NCBI RefSeq assembly: GCF_014062345.1
Contig: NZ_JACGLS010000002.1
Coordinates: 310,001 to 374,000 of the forward strand
Length of the DNA: 64,000 nucleotides
Direction: 5' to 3'
From: Tenacibaculum pelagium
GTDB lineage: Bacteria > Bacteroidota > Bacteroidia > Flavobacteriales > Flavobacteriaceae
Shown: positions 16,910-26,926 of the stretch, in pieces
Numbering within the stretch: the stretch's first letter is position 1
Layout of the letters: each line of letters starts with the position of its first letter
Program-made: the position numbers and the translations under genes
The notes under the pieces: model-generated
The model's input: only the letters and a program-made list of their open reading frames with translations
Database searches by the model: none
What the model was told of the DNA's origin: nothing

Positions 16910-18337
16910 ATGCCACATAACAAAAAAACCAAAATTGTAGCAACATTAGGACCTGCAACCAATACAAAAGAAATTTTAGCAGACATGGCAGCAGCAGGTG
17001 TTAATGTTTTTAGAATTAATTTTTCACACGCAGATTATGATGATGTAAAAGAGCGTATACGACTAATTAGAGAAATTAATGAAGAAAGAGGTTATAATGT
17101 GGCAGTTTTAGCCGATTTACAAGGTCCAAAACTTCGAGTGGGTGTAATGAATGAAGGTGTAATGCTTAAAGCAGGAGATACTTTCGTTTTTACAACTGAA
17201 GAATGCGAAGGGACCAACGAAAGAGCTTTTATGACCTATCAACGTTTTCCTAAAGATGTAAAAGTTGGGGAGCAAATACTAGTTGATGATGGTAAGTTAC
17301 AATTCGAAGTAGTTGCTACCGATAAAGAAAAAGAAGTTGTAACAAAAGTTGTTGTTGGAGGAGCTTTAAAATCTAAAAAAGGAGTGAATTTACCAAACAC
17401 GAATATTTCACTACCAGCATTAACTGATAAAGATAAAAAAGACGCTGTTTTTGCTTTAAAACAAGAAGTAGATTGGATAGCATTATCATTTGTTAGAACT
17501 CCAGAAGATTTACGAATGTTACGTGATTTAATCAAGCAAAACTCACGTTATAGAGTACCTGTAATTGCTAAGATCGAAAAACCTGAAGCGGTTGAAAATA
17601 TTGATGCTTTAATACCATATTGTGATGGTTTAATGGTTGCTCGTGGAGATTTAGGAGTAGAAGTTCCTATGCAAGATGTTCCTTTAATTCAAAAAATGTT
17701 AGTTCGAAGAGCAAAGCAAGCTAGAATTCCAGTAATTATTGCAACTCAAATGATGGAAACTATGATCGACAACCCTGTTCCTACAAGAGCAGAGGTGAAT
17801 GACGTAGCAAATTCTATCATGGATGGAGCAGACGCTGTAATGCTTTCTGGAGAAACATCAGTAGGTAAACATCCTATAAAGGTAATTAAAACCATGACTG
17901 AGATTATTGGAAGCGTTGAATTTTCTCCATTAATTGAGGTTCCACATGAGCCACCACATATTCGTACAAATCGTTTTGTAACAAAATCTGTTTGTCATCA
18001 CGCAGCTCAAATGGCTGATGATATTAAAGCTACAGCGATATCAACCTTAACGAATAGTGGTTATACGGCGTTTCAGATTTCTGCATGGAGACCAAAATCA
18101 CATGTAATTGCATTTACTTCTAAAAGAAGAATTTTAGGGAAATTAAATTTACTTTGGGGTGTGCGTGCTTATTATTATGATAGAGATTTAAGTACTGATG
18201 ACACTATTGAAGATATAAATGAAATAATTAAAGAAAAAGGGTTTGTAAAAACTGGAGACTTTGTAATTAACTTATCTTCTATGCCAGTTGAAGCAAGAGG
18301 AATGGTAAATACTTTAAGAGTTTCTAATATTGAATAA
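16910..18337 (+). CDS. pyk: Pyruvate kinase
   Basis: This glycolytic enzyme makes pyruvate and ATP from phosphoenolpyruvate and ADP. It opens with KTKIVATLGPAT and carries the substrate and metal residues in the IAKIEKPEAVENID and GLMVARGDLGVEVP segments, followed by MMETMIDNPVPTRAE. The C-terminal allosteric domain is present, giving a standard length of 475. The opposing gluconeogenic step gene fbp lies 5.6 kb downstream. A strong terminator follows. Confidence 0.97.
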   Translation: MPHNKKTKIVATLGPATNTKEILADMAAAGVNVFRINFSHADYDDVKERIRLIREINEERGYNVAVLADLQGPKLRVGVMNEGVMLKAGDTFVFTTEECEGTNERAFMTYQRFPKDVKVGEQILVDDGKLQFEVVATDKEKEVVTKVVVGGALKSKKGVNLPNTNISLPALTDKDKKDAVFALKQEVDWIALSFVRTPEDLRMLRDLIKQNSRYRVPVIAKIEKPEAVENIDALIPYCDGLMVARGDLGVEVPMQDVPLIQKMLVRRAKQARIPVIIATQMMETMIDNPVPTRAEVNDVANSIMDGADAVMLSGETSVGKHPIKVIKTMTEIIGSVEFSPLIEVPHEPPHIRTNRFVTKSVCHHAAQMADDIKATAISTLTNSGYTAFQISAWRPKSHVIAFTSKRRILGKLNLLWGVRAYYYDRDLSTDDTIEDINEIIKEKGFVKTGDFVINLSSMPVEARGMVNTLRVSNIE

Positions 18338-18356
18338 TCTGTATATTATAAATTAA

Positions 18357-18402
18357 AAAAGAAAAGAGTAGTAATTTTAGAATTACTACTCTTTTCTTTT
18401 TA
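18357..18402. terminator. Bidirectional terminator between pyk and the aminolipid acyltransferase
   Basis: A long hairpin with arms GAGTAGTAATT and AATTACTACTC, a TTAG loop, and extended A/G and T/C flanks ending in T runs, placed between convergent genes. Confidence 0.92.
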
Positions 18403-18417
18403 TTATGAACTTTACAA

Positions 18418-20226
18418 CTACTTATTCAAACTTTCTGTAGCTCTTCTTTCTAATTCTGCTTGAAATTCTTCCATAACTGGTTTTACTGTACTATCAGGTA
18501 TATCTGCAACCTTAATATACATTAAACCGTCTACGGCATTGTTAAACTTCGGATCAACATTAAATGCTACTAAACGAGCATTCTGCTTTACATACTTTTT
18601 AATTAATACTGGTATACGTAATGCGCCTGGTTCAATCTCATCAATTATTTTATCAAACTTTTGCATATCTGCTTTTGTCGCATCAAATACAAAATCTTTA
18701 TCAGCATCTTTAAGGCTTACTTTAAATTCTTTTTTCGGATGGATATACTGCGCCACATACGGGTCGTAATAATGAGATTTCATAAATTCTATCATCAGCG
18801 ATTTCGAGAATTCAGAAAACTGATTACTAATACTCACTCCTCCCATTAAATATTTATACTTCGGGTAACGTAAAGTAACATGTACAATACCTTTCCAAAG
18901 TAAAAATAAAGGCATTGGTTTTTGCTGATATTTTTTTGAGATGAAAGCTCTACCTAATTCGATAGTACTTTGCATCATAGAATATAATTCTGGCTCTATT
19001 CTAAACAACGTATGAATATAAAAACCATTAATTCCATACTTCTTAAAAATATCTTTTCCTAGCCCCATTCTATAAGCTCCCACCAACTCTTTTTGCACAT
19101 TATCCCACAAAAACAAATGATGATAATACTTATCAAACTTGTCTAAATCAATCGACTTATTGGTTCCTTCACCTACATCTCTAAAAGTTATTTCACGTAA
19201 TCGACCTATTTCATGTAAAATATTTGGAATCTCTTTAGCGTTTGCAAAGAACACTTCGTAATTTTTACTTTCTAATAACCTACTTCCTTTATCTCTTAAA
19301 TCATCTACTTCTTTTTCAAATAAAACAGGCGTTTTTTGAGAAGTAATTTTCTTAACTTTTTTAGGGATTTTTAAATTTTGGGTTGATAAAATCTTTTGAG
19401 GTGTTTTTTCAAAAGGATTTGCCAACATATATGTTTTCTTTCTTATAAACTCATAAAAAGAAGGTACATCTTTATATTGTTCTTGGTCTTTTACCGAAAT
19501 AGCTTTACCTATCCTTACTTTTATAACTCTATTTTTTTGAGAAATAACTTCTGAAGGAAGTTTAGCTGTACGTAATGTTCCGCTAATTTTAGAAAGAATA
19601 TAAAATAACTGACTGTTTTTAGCGTGAAAATAGATTGGAATTACTGGAACTTTTGCTTTTTTAATCAACTTAACAGCTCCTTCTTCCCAAGGTTTATCTA
19701 CCATTAACTTACCATCACGATAGGTTGAGACTTCACCTGCTGGGAAAATACCTAAAGGCTTTCCTTCTCTTAAATGCATTAAAGCACTTTTAATCCCAGC
19801 AACACTCGATTTTGCATCCTTATGATTTTCAAAAGGATTTACTGGCATTACATAAGGCTTTAAAGGCTCAATTCTATGCAGTAAAAAGTTAGCTATAATT
19901 TTATAATCTGCTCTTTTTTCTATTAATAATTTTAATAGTAAAACTCCGTCAATACCACCTAAAGGATGGTTAGAAATCGTTATAAAAGGTCCGTCCTTTG
20001 GAATTCTTTTTAAATCTTCTTCTGGAATCTCAAACTCGATTTTACAATCATCTAAAACCCCGTTTAAAAAATCTAAATCAGATTTGTGCTTATTTTTATT
20101 GTAAATTCTGTTAATAGCAGAAATACGTAAAGTTTTGATAAGTAACCAACCAATAAAAGTTCCAGCTGCACCGAACTTATCTACTTTTATAACTTTAGCA
20201 ATCTCTTTTGCAGTAACTATTCCCAT
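18418..20226 (-). CDS. Two-domain aminolipid acyltransferase (OlsF/GlsF type)
   Basis: The N-terminal half (about residues 80-270) is a PlsC-like lysophospholipid acyltransferase domain with TISNHPLGGIDG, where His and Asp are separated by five residues rather than the classic four, and a GIFPAGEVS substrate motif. The C-terminal half (about 320-520) resembles the GNAT-like OlsB/hemolysin N-acyltransferase domain. Such fusions make ornithine or glycine aminolipids in two steps: N-acylation by the C-terminal domain and O-acylation by the N-terminal one. The amino acid acceptor cannot be read from sequence. At 602 residues it is full length and has its own promoter. Confidence 0.8.
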   Translation of the reverse strand: MGIVTAKEIAKVIKVDKFGAAGTFIGWLLIKTLRISAINRIYNKNKHKSDLDFLNGVLDDCKIEFEIPEEDLKRIPKDGPFITISNHPLGGIDGVLLLKLLIEKRADYKIIANFLLHRIEPLKPYVMPVNPFENHKDAKSSVAGIKSALMHLREGKPLGIFPAGEVSTYRDGKLMVDKPWEEGAVKLIKKAKVPVIPIYFHAKNSQLFYILSKISGTLRTAKLPSEVISQKNRVIKVRIGKAISVKDQEQYKDVPSFYEFIRKKTYMLANPFEKTPQKILSTQNLKIPKKVKKITSQKTPVLFEKEVDDLRDKGSRLLESKNYEVFFANAKEIPNILHEIGRLREITFRDVGEGTNKSIDLDKFDKYYHHLFLWDNVQKELVGAYRMGLGKDIFKKYGINGFYIHTLFRIEPELYSMMQSTIELGRAFISKKYQQKPMPLFLLWKGIVHVTLRYPKYKYLMGGVSISNQFSEFSKSLMIEFMKSHYYDPYVAQYIHPKKEFKVSLKDADKDFVFDATKADMQKFDKIIDEIEPGALRIPVLIKKYVKQNARLVAFNVDPKFNNAVDGLMYIKVADIPDSTVKPVMEEFQAELERRATESLNK

Positions 20227-20253
20227 ACATTAATATCCAATTAGACGTAAATG

Positions 20254-20261
20254 CAAATATA
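20254..20261 (-). promoter_or_regulatory. -7 element (TATATTTG) of the aminolipid acyltransferase gene
   Basis: Exact TAnnTTTG match on the reverse strand, 27 bases upstream of the ATG at 20226. Confidence 0.6.
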
Positions 20262-20288
20262 ATGGATTTTCATGAGCTTTTCAGCCAT

Positions 20289-21533
20289 TTATTTAATGAC
20301 GAATTGGGCAGTTTCTGTATTGATTTGTCTAATAATAACCTCTCCTCTTTTTTTGATAAACTCTATTGCTTCATCATCAAAATGACGAATGGTATACAGC
20401 GTAGTGTTTTCATATACTTTTATAATGAAATCCTTTTTTAAATTATTATAAAAATCTTCATAACGATCGTATTTATCTTCGACACATACCGAAAAACTTA
20501 TTGCTGAGTTTTGAATCAAATTTACTTTTAGCTTATACTCATGTAGTTTTTTAAAAACTTCACTAATGTTATCTTCAACCATAAAAGAAAAATCTTTTGC
20601 AGATATCGATATTAAAATTTGATTTTTCTTAACAATAAAACATGGAATTTCTGGAGTGATTTTCTTTCCTCTACCAACACAAGTTCCTGAATTGTTTATA
20701 TCTTCAAACGAACGAACATATAAAGGAATGTTCTTTTGTTCAAGTGGCTGTATTGTTTTAGGGTGAATCACTGAAGCCCCATAAAAAGCCATTTCGATTG
20801 CCTCAGTATAAGATATCTCTTTTAACAATTCTGTTTCAGCAAATACTCTAGGGTCTGCATTTAAAACCCCATCAACATCTTTCCAAATGGTAACACTTTT
20901 CGCGTCTAAACAATATGCAAAAATACCAGCTGTATAATCGGAACCTTCTCTTCCTAACGAGGTAGTTTCATTATTACATCCTCCTAAAAAACCTTGAGTT
21001 ATATTTAATTTTGAAGTATCTAAATTTTCTGTAATTTGTTTTTGAGTGTCATCCCAATCAACTTTAGCATCACGATAACTATTGTTTGTTTTAATATAAT
21101 CTCTAACATCTAACCATTGGTTTGAGATTCCTATTTCAGAAAGATAAGCACTTACAATGTTAGTTGATAACAGCTCACCAAACCCAACCATTTGATCATA
21201 CACATAATTATAATCTTCTGAACTATTTTGAGCCATAAAGCCACTCATTTCACCAAATAAAAAATTTGCTTTATTATGGATTTCGTGACCTTTTTCGAAT
21301 AAACCATCCATCATGTTATGATGGAAGCTTTCAACAAAACTTAAAGCTTCTTTTAAATCTCCTTTTTTATAAAAATAACTATCAATAACATTTTCAAATG
21401 CATTGGTCATTTTTCCCATTGCTGAAATTACAACCAATAAATTCTCAGTTCCTTCGTGTTGTAACACTCTAGCTAGGTTTTTCACACCTTCAGCATCTTT
21501 TACAGATGCTCCTCCAAACTTAAATATTCTCAT
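20289..21533 (-). CDS. lysC: Aspartokinase (monofunctional)
   Basis: The enzyme phosphorylates aspartate in the first step of lysine, methionine, threonine and diaminopimelate synthesis. It opens with FKFGGASVKDAEGV, and the catalytic core contains GREGSDYTAG and IWKDVDGVLNADPR. The C-terminal third (about 300-414) has ACT-like regulatory sequence. There is no homoserine dehydrogenase fusion. At 414 residues it is slightly shorter than most LysC. Its start overlaps the end of the GNAT gene by 14 bases, so the pair is one unit. Confidence 0.92.
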   Translation of the reverse strand: MRIFKFGGASVKDAEGVKNLARVLQHEGTENLLVVISAMGKMTNAFENVIDSYFYKKGDLKEALSFVESFHHNMMDGLFEKGHEIHNKANFLFGEMSGFMAQNSSEDYNYVYDQMVGFGELLSTNIVSAYLSEIGISNQWLDVRDYIKTNNSYRDAKVDWDDTQKQITENLDTSKLNITQGFLGGCNNETTSLGREGSDYTAGIFAYCLDAKSVTIWKDVDGVLNADPRVFAETELLKEISYTEAIEMAFYGASVIHPKTIQPLEQKNIPLYVRSFEDINNSGTCVGRGKKITPEIPCFIVKKNQILISISAKDFSFMVEDNISEVFKKLHEYKLKVNLIQNSAISFSVCVEDKYDRYEDFYNNLKKDFIIKVYENTTLYTIRHFDDEAIEFIKKRGEVIIRQINTETAQFVIK

Positions 21534-22005
21534 TACAAAATTCAGTTAAGCTTTGTTCGTTCATATGGCAAACTCTCCACTCATCGTAAACAGTTGCTCC
21601 TGTTTTTTTATAAAATTCAATTGCATTTGTATTCCAATCTAATACTTCCCAAGCCACTCTTTTAAATCCATTATTCGATGCATACTTCATTACTGACGCA
21701 TATAATTCTTTACCTGCTCCGATTCCTCTTTTCGATTCCGTTACCATTAAATCTTCTAAATGAATTGCTTTTCCTTTCCATGTAGAATAACGTTCATAAA
21801 ACAACACCATACCAATTATATTCCCATTAGCTTCTTCGGCAACAAATGTTTTAAACTTAGGATTGCTTGAAAAACCATCTTGTAATAAATTATCAACAGT
21901 AATCTTTACAGCATTGGGTTCTTTTTCAAAAACAGCTAACTCAATTATTAAATCTAATATTGATTGTGCGTCTTTCTCCTCTCCAGGTCGAATTATAAAA
22001 CTCAT
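21520..22005 (-). CDS. GNAT N-acetyltransferase, SSAT/thialysine-acetyltransferase-like
   Basis: A 161-residue acetyltransferase whose acetyl-CoA loop is in SKRGIGAGKELYASV. The segments ERYSTWKGKAIHLEDLMV and VLDWNTNAIEFYKKTGA match the spermidine/spermine N1-acetyltransferase-like group, which acetylates polyamines or thialysine. Specificity is inference. It is the first gene of a two-gene unit with aspartokinase; a near-consensus -7 (TATCTTTA) lies at 22021-22028. Confidence 0.85.
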   Translation of the reverse strand: MSFIIRPGEEKDAQSILDLIIELAVFEKEPNAVKITVDNLLQDGFSSNPKFKTFVAEEANGNIIGMVLFYERYSTWKGKAIHLEDLMVTESKRGIGAGKELYASVMKYASNNGFKRVAWEVLDWNTNAIEFYKKTGATVYDEWRVCHMNEQSLTEFCNENI

Positions 22006-22107
22006 CTTTCAAATTTTATGTAAAGATACTTTTTAAAAAAAATCTTTAAAAAAAATTACAGTTTAAGACATATCTTTTTTATCTGTTGAAATTTTAAACC
22101 ACTAACT

Positions 22108-22150
22108 AAAAAACAAAAAAGCAACCTAGTTAGGTTGCTTTTTTGTTTTT
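22108..22150 (-). terminator. Intrinsic terminator of the secreted 535-residue protein gene
   Basis: Arms AAAAGCAACCTA and TAGGTTGCTTTT with a two-base loop and A/T flanks, overlapping the stop region of the reverse-strand gene that ends at 22149. Confidence 0.88.
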
Positions 22151-23756
22151 ATTTTGAAGCCTGATCTGACTTGCAATTTGAAAGGTCATTACAAAACTTT
22201 AATAAGCTTTCTTCTGTGTTCTTATAAGCTTTCTCTTTTGCTTGCTTTGCTACTTCTGGACAATCTTTGGCTAATTTTGCAAGATTCTTTTTAAACCCAA
22301 AAACGAAACTCATTCCTAAGGTAGATTTTCCATTTTCGCTCCCTGCTGGTACAATAACAAGTTCTTTATTATTAAACTTATATAACCCTATTTTATCAGA
22401 TTCAAAAAGCACCTTACATAACTTATCTGTTGCGCTACCAAAAGCTGCTTGACCTACACTTACAGATCCAGATTTTATAGATGATTCTTTAAATTTTATG
22501 TTTTTATAATGCAATCCATCAACAAATAAAAGCTCTTTACACCCTTTAGCTTTTTTAATTCTTGTTCCAATAGGAGTTCCATTGGTATCATATTGTATAG
22601 TTCTTAAATCATAACCAATTTTAGCAATGTCACTTGTATTCATGTCAACAAGTACAGTATCATTTTTCTGAGTAATTAAATAAGCTTTATTTAATTCAAG
22701 GTTAAAGGCAGTTTTAGGCTGTTGCGAAACTTCTTTTGCATCCTCTTCTTCTTTCATATTACTAATATCTTCAGTAAGAACTTTCATATGACGAGATTTC
22801 ATCTTGTTTTTATCAAGTAATTTTGCAAGGGCTTCTGCTTCTCTTAAAAACCTCTTACCATCAGATTTATCATATCCATTATCAATAATTTTCTGAGCAT
22901 TCTCTTTTACCTTTTCAGGCATATCTAAGTAGTAGTAAATATTTGCAAGGTTAAAATAACTAGCATACTTTACTTTTCTCATTTTACGTTTTGTTCCCGG
23001 ATACCTTGCAATTACCCCATTAAAATATTCAATAACTGAACCTAATTCCTTTGTAATATCATCCATTGGCTCATCATGCTTCATTTTAACAAAGATGTTT
23101 TTCATCTTGTTGTAATTTTCATGATGCTTTTGGTGTTCCGGATGACGTTTAGAACCCAATATCCATAAAAACTCACTACTTGTACTATATGGTCTATAAC
23201 CATATCTAGAATTCAAATATGACTCAATAACTCTTTTTATTGATTTTTTTTGTTGAGATCTATAATTACTTTTTATATCGTACTTATTATCTTTATAATA
23301 CTTCTCTGCTCTGTAATAACTATCAAATTCTTTACTTGTATAGTCTGCACTTTCTTGAAAAGATTTTTCATAGCTTTCAACTGTAATTGCGTTTATTACA
23401 TTTATCGTAGCGCTTGAAGTAAATTTAGCTTGTGCTTTATATGTGTAAGTTGTTGAGATTACTTTTCCATCTTTATTCTTTTTCTCATGCTTAATTTTCT
23501 TGATTTCTGCATTATTTACATTTGTACCAGAAAAATTATACTTAACATCAATTGTCCCAGGAGCATTTACTTTTGAAAATCCTTGAATAGTAACACCATT
23601 AAGGTTTATAGAATAAGTTCTCTTATCATTTTCCACTACTGGATCAGTTGGAAGTTTTACATAAGAAACATGGAACCTTTCTCTGTCTAAATCAGTACTT
23701 TGAGCGAAGGAGTTAAAACTCAATAACACTGTTGTTAATAATAGTAATCGTTTCAT
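22149..23756 (-). CDS. Secreted protein of unknown function
   Basis: I do not recognise the family. The first 19 residues form a clear signal peptide (MKRLLLLTTVLLSFNSFAQS). Residues about 20-130 are Thr/Asn/Lys-rich with beta character and a repeated theme of NLNGVTIQGF and YNFSGTNV. The middle (about 150-320) is helical and Lys-rich, with an ANIYYYLDMPEKVKENAQKI stretch resembling a TPR hairpin. The C-terminal part holds a beta-rich region and a final cysteine-containing helix. No C-terminal secretion domain is seen. It is probably periplasmic or outer-membrane associated and is monocistronic. Confidence 0.75.
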   Translation of the reverse strand: MKRLLLLTTVLLSFNSFAQSTDLDRERFHVSYVKLPTDPVVENDKRTYSINLNGVTIQGFSKVNAPGTIDVKYNFSGTNVNNAEIKKIKHEKKNKDGKVISTTYTYKAQAKFTSSATINVINAITVESYEKSFQESADYTSKEFDSYYRAEKYYKDNKYDIKSNYRSQQKKSIKRVIESYLNSRYGYRPYSTSSEFLWILGSKRHPEHQKHHENYNKMKNIFVKMKHDEPMDDITKELGSVIEYFNGVIARYPGTKRKMRKVKYASYFNLANIYYYLDMPEKVKENAQKIIDNGYDKSDGKRFLREAEALAKLLDKNKMKSRHMKVLTEDISNMKEEEDAKEVSQQPKTAFNLELNKAYLITQKNDTVLVDMNTSDIAKIGYDLRTIQYDTNGTPIGTRIKKAKGCKELLFVDGLHYKNIKFKESSIKSGSVSVGQAAFGSATDKLCKVLFESDKIGLYKFNNKELVIVPAGSENGKSTLGMSFVFGFKKNLAKLAKDCPEVAKQAKEKAYKNTEESLLKFCNDLSNCKSDQASK

Positions 23757-23886
23757 AGTTTTTAATTAAAAAATAAGTTGCGAATATAAAATGTTTTAAA
23801 CTCTAAATCAACACCTTTAAAAGTCAAAAACTGACTACATTAAAAATTATTTAGCATAAATCATTGTAGTTGCTCTAAAAAGTTGG

Positions 23887-23894
23887 CATCTTTG
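23887..23894 (+). promoter_or_regulatory. Near-consensus -7 element (CATCTTTG) of the fbp promoter
   Basis: It differs from TAnnTTTG only at the first base, with a TTG 20 bases upstream (23864-23866). It lies 21 bases before the chosen fbp ATG and overlaps an in-frame TTG that would otherwise look like a start. Confidence 0.5.
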
Positions 23895-23915
23895 TACACA
23901 ACACAAAAATTTGAC

Positions 23916-24950
23916 ATGAATAACAAGCACATGACTCTTGGTGAGTTCATCATCGGTAATCAAAAAGATTTTAAATATTCTTCTGGTGAATTATCTCGCC
24001 TTATCAACTCTATCCGATTAGCTGCCAAAGTGGTAAATCACGAAATTAGAAAAGCAGGTTTAGTAGATATTACAGGAGCAGCAGGAGACATCAATGTACA
24101 AGGAGAGGCGCAACAAAAATTAGATGTTTTAGCTAACGATCTATTTAAACAGACGCTTATTAATCGTGAAATTGTTTGTGGTATTGCAAGCGAAGAAGAA
24201 GATGATTTTGTAATTGTTGAAGGACATGATAAAGCGAATCAAAACAAATATGTTTTATTAATGGATCCTTTAGACGGATCATCAAACATTGATGTAAACG
24301 TATCTGTAGGAACAATTTTTTCAATCTATAGAAGAGTTTCTCCTGTAGGAACTCCTGTTACAAAAGATGATTTCTTACAAAAAGGAAGTGAGCAAGTTGC
24401 AGCTGGTTATGTAGCCTATGGCACTTCAACCATGTTAGTTTTTACTACTGGAAATGGAGTGAACGGATTTACATTAAACCCAGCTATTGGTACTTTCTAT
24501 CTATCGCACCCTAATATGAAATATCCTGAGTTAGGAAAGATTTATTCAGTAAGCGAAGGTTATTTTACACATTTTCAAGAAGGAATGAAACGCTTTTTAA
24601 TTCACTGTAAGGAGTTAAATGAAGCTGATAATAGACCATACACTGCGCGTTACATTGGCTCGTTAGTTTCAGATTTTCATAGAAATATGATAAAAGGAGG
24701 AATTTATATTTATCCAGCAACCGCAATTACTCCTAAAGGAAAGTTACGTTTACTATATGAATGTAACCCTATGGCTTTTATTTGTGAACAAGCTGGAGGA
24801 AAAGCTTCCGATGGCTTCATGAGAATTATGGATATTGATCCTTCTGAATTACACCAACGTGTTCCTTTTTACTGTGGTAGTAAACAAATGGTAGAAAAAG
24901 CTGAAGAGTTTATGACAGAATTCTCCGCCGATGAAAAACCAGTCTATTAA
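23916..24950 (+). CDS. fbp: Fructose-1,6-bisphosphatase class I
   Basis: This gluconeogenic enzyme removes the 1-phosphate of fructose-1,6-bisphosphate. The metal-binding motif [14 protein letters not shown] is canonical, and the later KGGIYIYPA and [12 protein letters not shown] segments complete the substrate site. I take ATG at 23916 ([11 protein letters not shown]), giving 344 residues, because the upstream in-frame TTG at 23883 lies before the promoter -7 element. It is monocistronic with a terminator. Confidence 0.96.
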   Translation: MNNKHMTLGEFIIGNQKDFKYSSGELSRLINSIRLAAKVVNHEIRKAGLVDITGAAGDINVQGEAQQKLDVLANDLFKQTLINREIVCGIASEEEDDFVIVEGHDKANQNKYVLLMDPLDGSSNIDVNVSVGTIFSIYRRVSPVGTPVTKDDFLQKGSEQVAAGYVAYGTSTMLVFTTGNGVNGFTLNPAIGTFYLSHPNMKYPELGKIYSVSEGYFTHFQEGMKRFLIHCKELNEADNRPYTARYIGSLVSDFHRNMIKGGIYIYPATAITPKGKLRLLYECNPMAFICEQAGGKASDGFMRIMDIDPSELHQRVPFYCGSKQMVEKAEEFMTEFSADEKPVY

Positions 24951-24984
24951 ATAATAGTTATTATTTATATTGAAATAAATTTAG

Positions 24985-25018
24985 AATAAGGCAAACGGTT
25001 GTTTGCCTTATTTTTTTA
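24985..25018 (+). terminator. Intrinsic terminator of fbp
   Basis: Stem AATAAGGCAAAC/GTTTGCCTTATT with a GGTT loop followed by a T7 run. Confidence 0.9.
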
Positions 25019-25073
25019 TGGTAAATTTACCATTGTAAAAATGAAAAATTAATCACATAAAAATCAAATAATT

Positions 25074-25682
25074 ATGGCTTTTGAATTACCAGAATTAGGA
25101 TATGCGTACGACGCTTTAGAACCAAATATAGATGCAAGAACTATGGAAATTCACCATAGCAAACACCATAACGGATATACAACTAAATTAAACGCAGCAA
25201 TTGCTGGTACTGATTTAGATGGAAAATCTATCGAAGATATTTTAGGAAATTTAGACATGAGCAACGGTGGTGTTCGTAATAATGGAGGTGGATTTTATAA
25301 CCACTCTTTATTTTGGACAGTAATGAACCCAGAAGATAGAGGATACTTATCTGGAGAATTAAAAGATGCTATTGAAGCTGAATTTGGTTCGAAAGAGGCT
25401 TTTATCGATGCTTTCTCTAAAGCAGCTGCTACTCAGTTTGGTTCAGGATGGGCATGGTTATGTGTTCATAAAGGAGGAAAAGTAGAAGTTTGTTCTACAC
25501 CTAACCAAGACAATCCATTAATGCCAGGTGTAACTTGTGGAGGAACTCCTATTTTAGGATTAGATGTTTGGGAGCACGCTTATTACTTAAACTACCAAAA
25601 CCGTCGTCCTGATTATATTGATGCTTTCTTCAAAGTAATCAACTGGAACGAAGTTGAAAGAAGATATGCTGAAGCTAAATAA
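25074..25682 (+). CDS. sodB: Superoxide dismutase (Fe/Mn family)
   Basis: This cytoplasmic enzyme dismutes superoxide. It carries the N-terminal metal ligand in [12 protein letters not shown] (His27), the second in [10 protein letters not shown], and the last two in LDVWEHAYY. The segment GSGWAWL is also typical. At 202 residues it is full length. Iron and manganese preference cannot be decided safely from sequence, so the symbol is provisional. It is monocistronic and terminated. Confidence 0.95.
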   Translation: MAFELPELGYAYDALEPNIDARTMEIHHSKHHNGYTTKLNAAIAGTDLDGKSIEDILGNLDMSNGGVRNNGGGFYNHSLFWTVMNPEDRGYLSGELKDAIEAEFGSKEAFIDAFSKAAATQFGSGWAWLCVHKGGKVEVCSTPNQDNPLMPGVTCGGTPILGLDVWEHAYYLNYQNRRPDYIDAFFKVINWNEVERRYAEAK

Positions 25683-25697
25683 TTAGCTTAATATAAA

Positions 25698-25731
25698 ATA
25701 AAAAACCGAAGTTTTAGCTTCGGTTTTTTTA
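25698..25731. terminator. Bidirectional terminator between sod and metB
   Basis: Stem AACCGAAG/CTTCGGTT with a TTTTAG loop and flanking A and T runs between convergent genes. Confidence 0.88.
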
Positions 25732-25760
25732 TCTCTTTTTTTCAACTAAGTTGCCTTTAT

Positions 25761-26909
25761 CTACTTAGTCAAAGCTTGTTCTAAATCTTTCATTAAATCC
25801 TCTACATCCTCTACTCCAATACTTAGGCGAATTAATGAGTTTGTAATACCTAATTCTAAGCGCTCTTCTTCTGGTATTGAAGCGTGACTCATGGTTATAG
25901 GATGACTCATTAAGCTTTCTACTCCTCCTAAAGATTCCGCCAACGTAAATATTTTTGTGTTTTTTAAAAAGGTATGAGCTGCTTCGATACTCGCATCTTT
26001 TAAACGAAAAGAAACCATACCTCCAAAATCATTCATTTGTTTTTTAGCAATTTCATGATTTGAATGACTTTCTAAACCAGGGTAAAATACAGCACTTACT
26101 TTTGGATGCTCATTTAAAAATGATGCCACAGCTTTACTATTTTCACTGTGACGTTGCATACGTAAATGCAGTGTTTTTATTCCTCTAAGTGCTAAAAAAG
26201 AATCCATAGGGCCCGCAACAGCACCAGCTGCATATTGAATAAAATGTAACTCTTTTGCCAATTGAGCATCTTTAACAACTAAAGCTCCCATTATTAAGTC
26301 GGAATGACCCCCTATGTATTTAGTTGCTGAATGCATTACAATATCTGCTCCTAAATCTAACGGGCGTTGTAAATATGGCGTTGCAAATGTATTATCAACC
26401 CCCACTAAAATATTTGGATTTTTAGCTTTAGCTGTTGTTACTATTTTTTCAATATCTGCAATTTTTAATAATGGATTTGTTGGTGTCTCTATCCAAATAA
26501 GTTTAGTAGCATCCGATATTGCGTTCGTAACATTTGTTGCATCTTGCATGTCAACAAACCGAAACTTAAATCCATATTTTTGAAATAGCTTGGTAAACAT
26601 TCTATACGTCCCGCCATACAAATCATTTCCAGCGATAACCTCATCACCAGGATTTAACATTCTTAAAACACAATCGATTGCTGCTAAACCAGATGCAAAA
26701 GCCAAACCATGAGTTCCGTTTTCAATAGCTGCTAAAGAATTTTCTAAAGCTTTTCTCGTTGGATTTGAAATTCTAGAGTATTCATACCCTCTATTTATTC
26801 CTGGCTGAGTTTGTGCAAAAGTAGATGTTTGAAATATTGGAGTTGATACTGAACCTGTAGCCTCTTCATGCTTTTGGCCTCCATGTATGGTTTTAGTATT
26901 AAACTTCAT
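25761..26909 (-). CDS. metB: Cystathionine gamma-synthase/lyase family PLP enzyme
   Basis: A Cys/Met-metabolism PLP enzyme of the trans-sulfuration family. The PLP lysine is in MHSATKYIGGHSD, preceded by the phosphate-binding LAFASGLAAIDCV segment, and the late SLGGVESLMSHP motif is typical. Gamma-synthase and gamma-lyase are hard to separate by sequence; synthase is the commoner annotation for this 380-residue type. It follows the DinB gene by 17 bases and probably shares its promoter. Confidence 0.88.
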   Translation of the reverse strand: MKFNTKTIHGGQKHEEATGSVSTPIFQTSTFAQTQPGINRGYEYSRISNPTRKALENSLAAIENGTHGLAFASGLAAIDCVLRMLNPGDEVIAGNDLYGGTYRMFTKLFQKYGFKFRFVDMQDATNVTNAISDATKLIWIETPTNPLLKIADIEKIVTTAKAKNPNILVGVDNTFATPYLQRPLDLGADIVMHSATKYIGGHSDLIMGALVVKDAQLAKELHFIQYAAGAVAGPMDSFLALRGIKTLHLRMQRHSENSKAVASFLNEHPKVSAVFYPGLESHSNHEIAKKQMNDFGGMVSFRLKDASIEAAHTFLKNTKIFTLAESLGGVESLMSHPITMSHASIPEEERLELGITNSLIRLSIGVEDVEDLMKDLEQALTK

Positions 26910-26926
26910 TCGTAATATTTTTAGTG

